From: Gari tellinella
Taxonomy: Eukaryota; Mollusca; Bivalvia; Cardiida; Psammobiidae
Assembly (NCBI GenBank): GCA_922989275.2
Contig: OV277864.1
Location: 1,860,001-1,924,000 of the forward strand
Direction of reading: 5' to 3'
Length of the DNA: 64,000 nucleotides
Position 1 is the first letter of the stretch. Each line of letters starts with the position of its first letter. Made by a program: the position numbers and the translations under genes. Shown piece after piece: positions 63,983 to 64,000 of this stretch. The notes beneath the pieces are model-generated. The model saw nothing but the letters and a program-made list of their open reading frames with translations. It did not search any database and was not told where the DNA came from.

Positions 63983-64000
63983 CTCTTTTGAACCCTAGTC
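63983..64000. mobile_element. Family C MITE, cut by window end
   Basis: TTAA at 63979-63982, then CTCTTTTGAACCCTAGTC, as at 7163. Confidence 0.75.

Overview
This is animal nuclear DNA. It holds two split genes, has long AT-rich introns, and is packed with short inverted-repeat transposons. The SINE types and the AACAAGAG...GAGCTAAAA elements resemble repeats common in bivalve molluscs, so a bivalve or related mollusc is my best guess. That is an inference from repeat style; neither gene settles the species.

Genes. (1) A complete three-exon gene on the + strand (coding 4379-8382) encodes an 80-residue IER3IP1/Yos1-type ER-Golgi membrane protein. (2) A complete twelve-exon gene on the - strand (coding 51638 down to 25125) encodes a 361-residue UBE2Q-type ubiquitin-conjugating enzyme. 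Every splice phase joins in frame and the predicted catalytic cysteine is kept. The genes converge tail to tail across about 16.7 kb of repeats. I see no third gene, rRNA, functional tRNA gene or CRISPR array.

Repeats. Names A, B, C and so on are mine. A: TTAA-flanked MITEs ending CCCATTACCCCATA. B: TA-flanked mariner-like MITEs ending CAGTAAAACC. C, D and K: further TTAA-flanked MITEs built on a CAGTG(T/A)AGAC hairpin. E and F: CAGGGCT... MITEs with 5-6 bp target duplications (hAT-like). Most carry a long near-perfect hairpin at their centre, and the same core turns up inside families with unrelated termini. Helentron-like elements (AACAAGAG...GAGCTAAAA, with internal tandem repeats) lie at 32.6-34.2, 37.6-40.8, 46.4-47.5 and 53.6-54.9 kb.

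Layout: 1-4.3 kb, MITEs; 4.4-10.6 kb, IER3IP1-like gene; 10.6-25 kb, dense MITE field; 25.1-51.7 kb, UBE2Q-like gene with transposons in nearly every intron, two of them 2-2.5 kb hAT-like copies; 51.7-64 kb, repeats only, including a 4 kb element with GCCGGTGTAACGAAG termini and GACCCCC arrays, and two copies of a TTAA-flanked element with an internal tRNA-like Pol III promoter (the other copy is at 15.3 kb). The most unusual signals are the hairpin cores shared between families, the use of the TTAA at the hairpin tip as an insertion site, the TIR element with tRNA-like boxes, and the 4 kb GACCCCC element.
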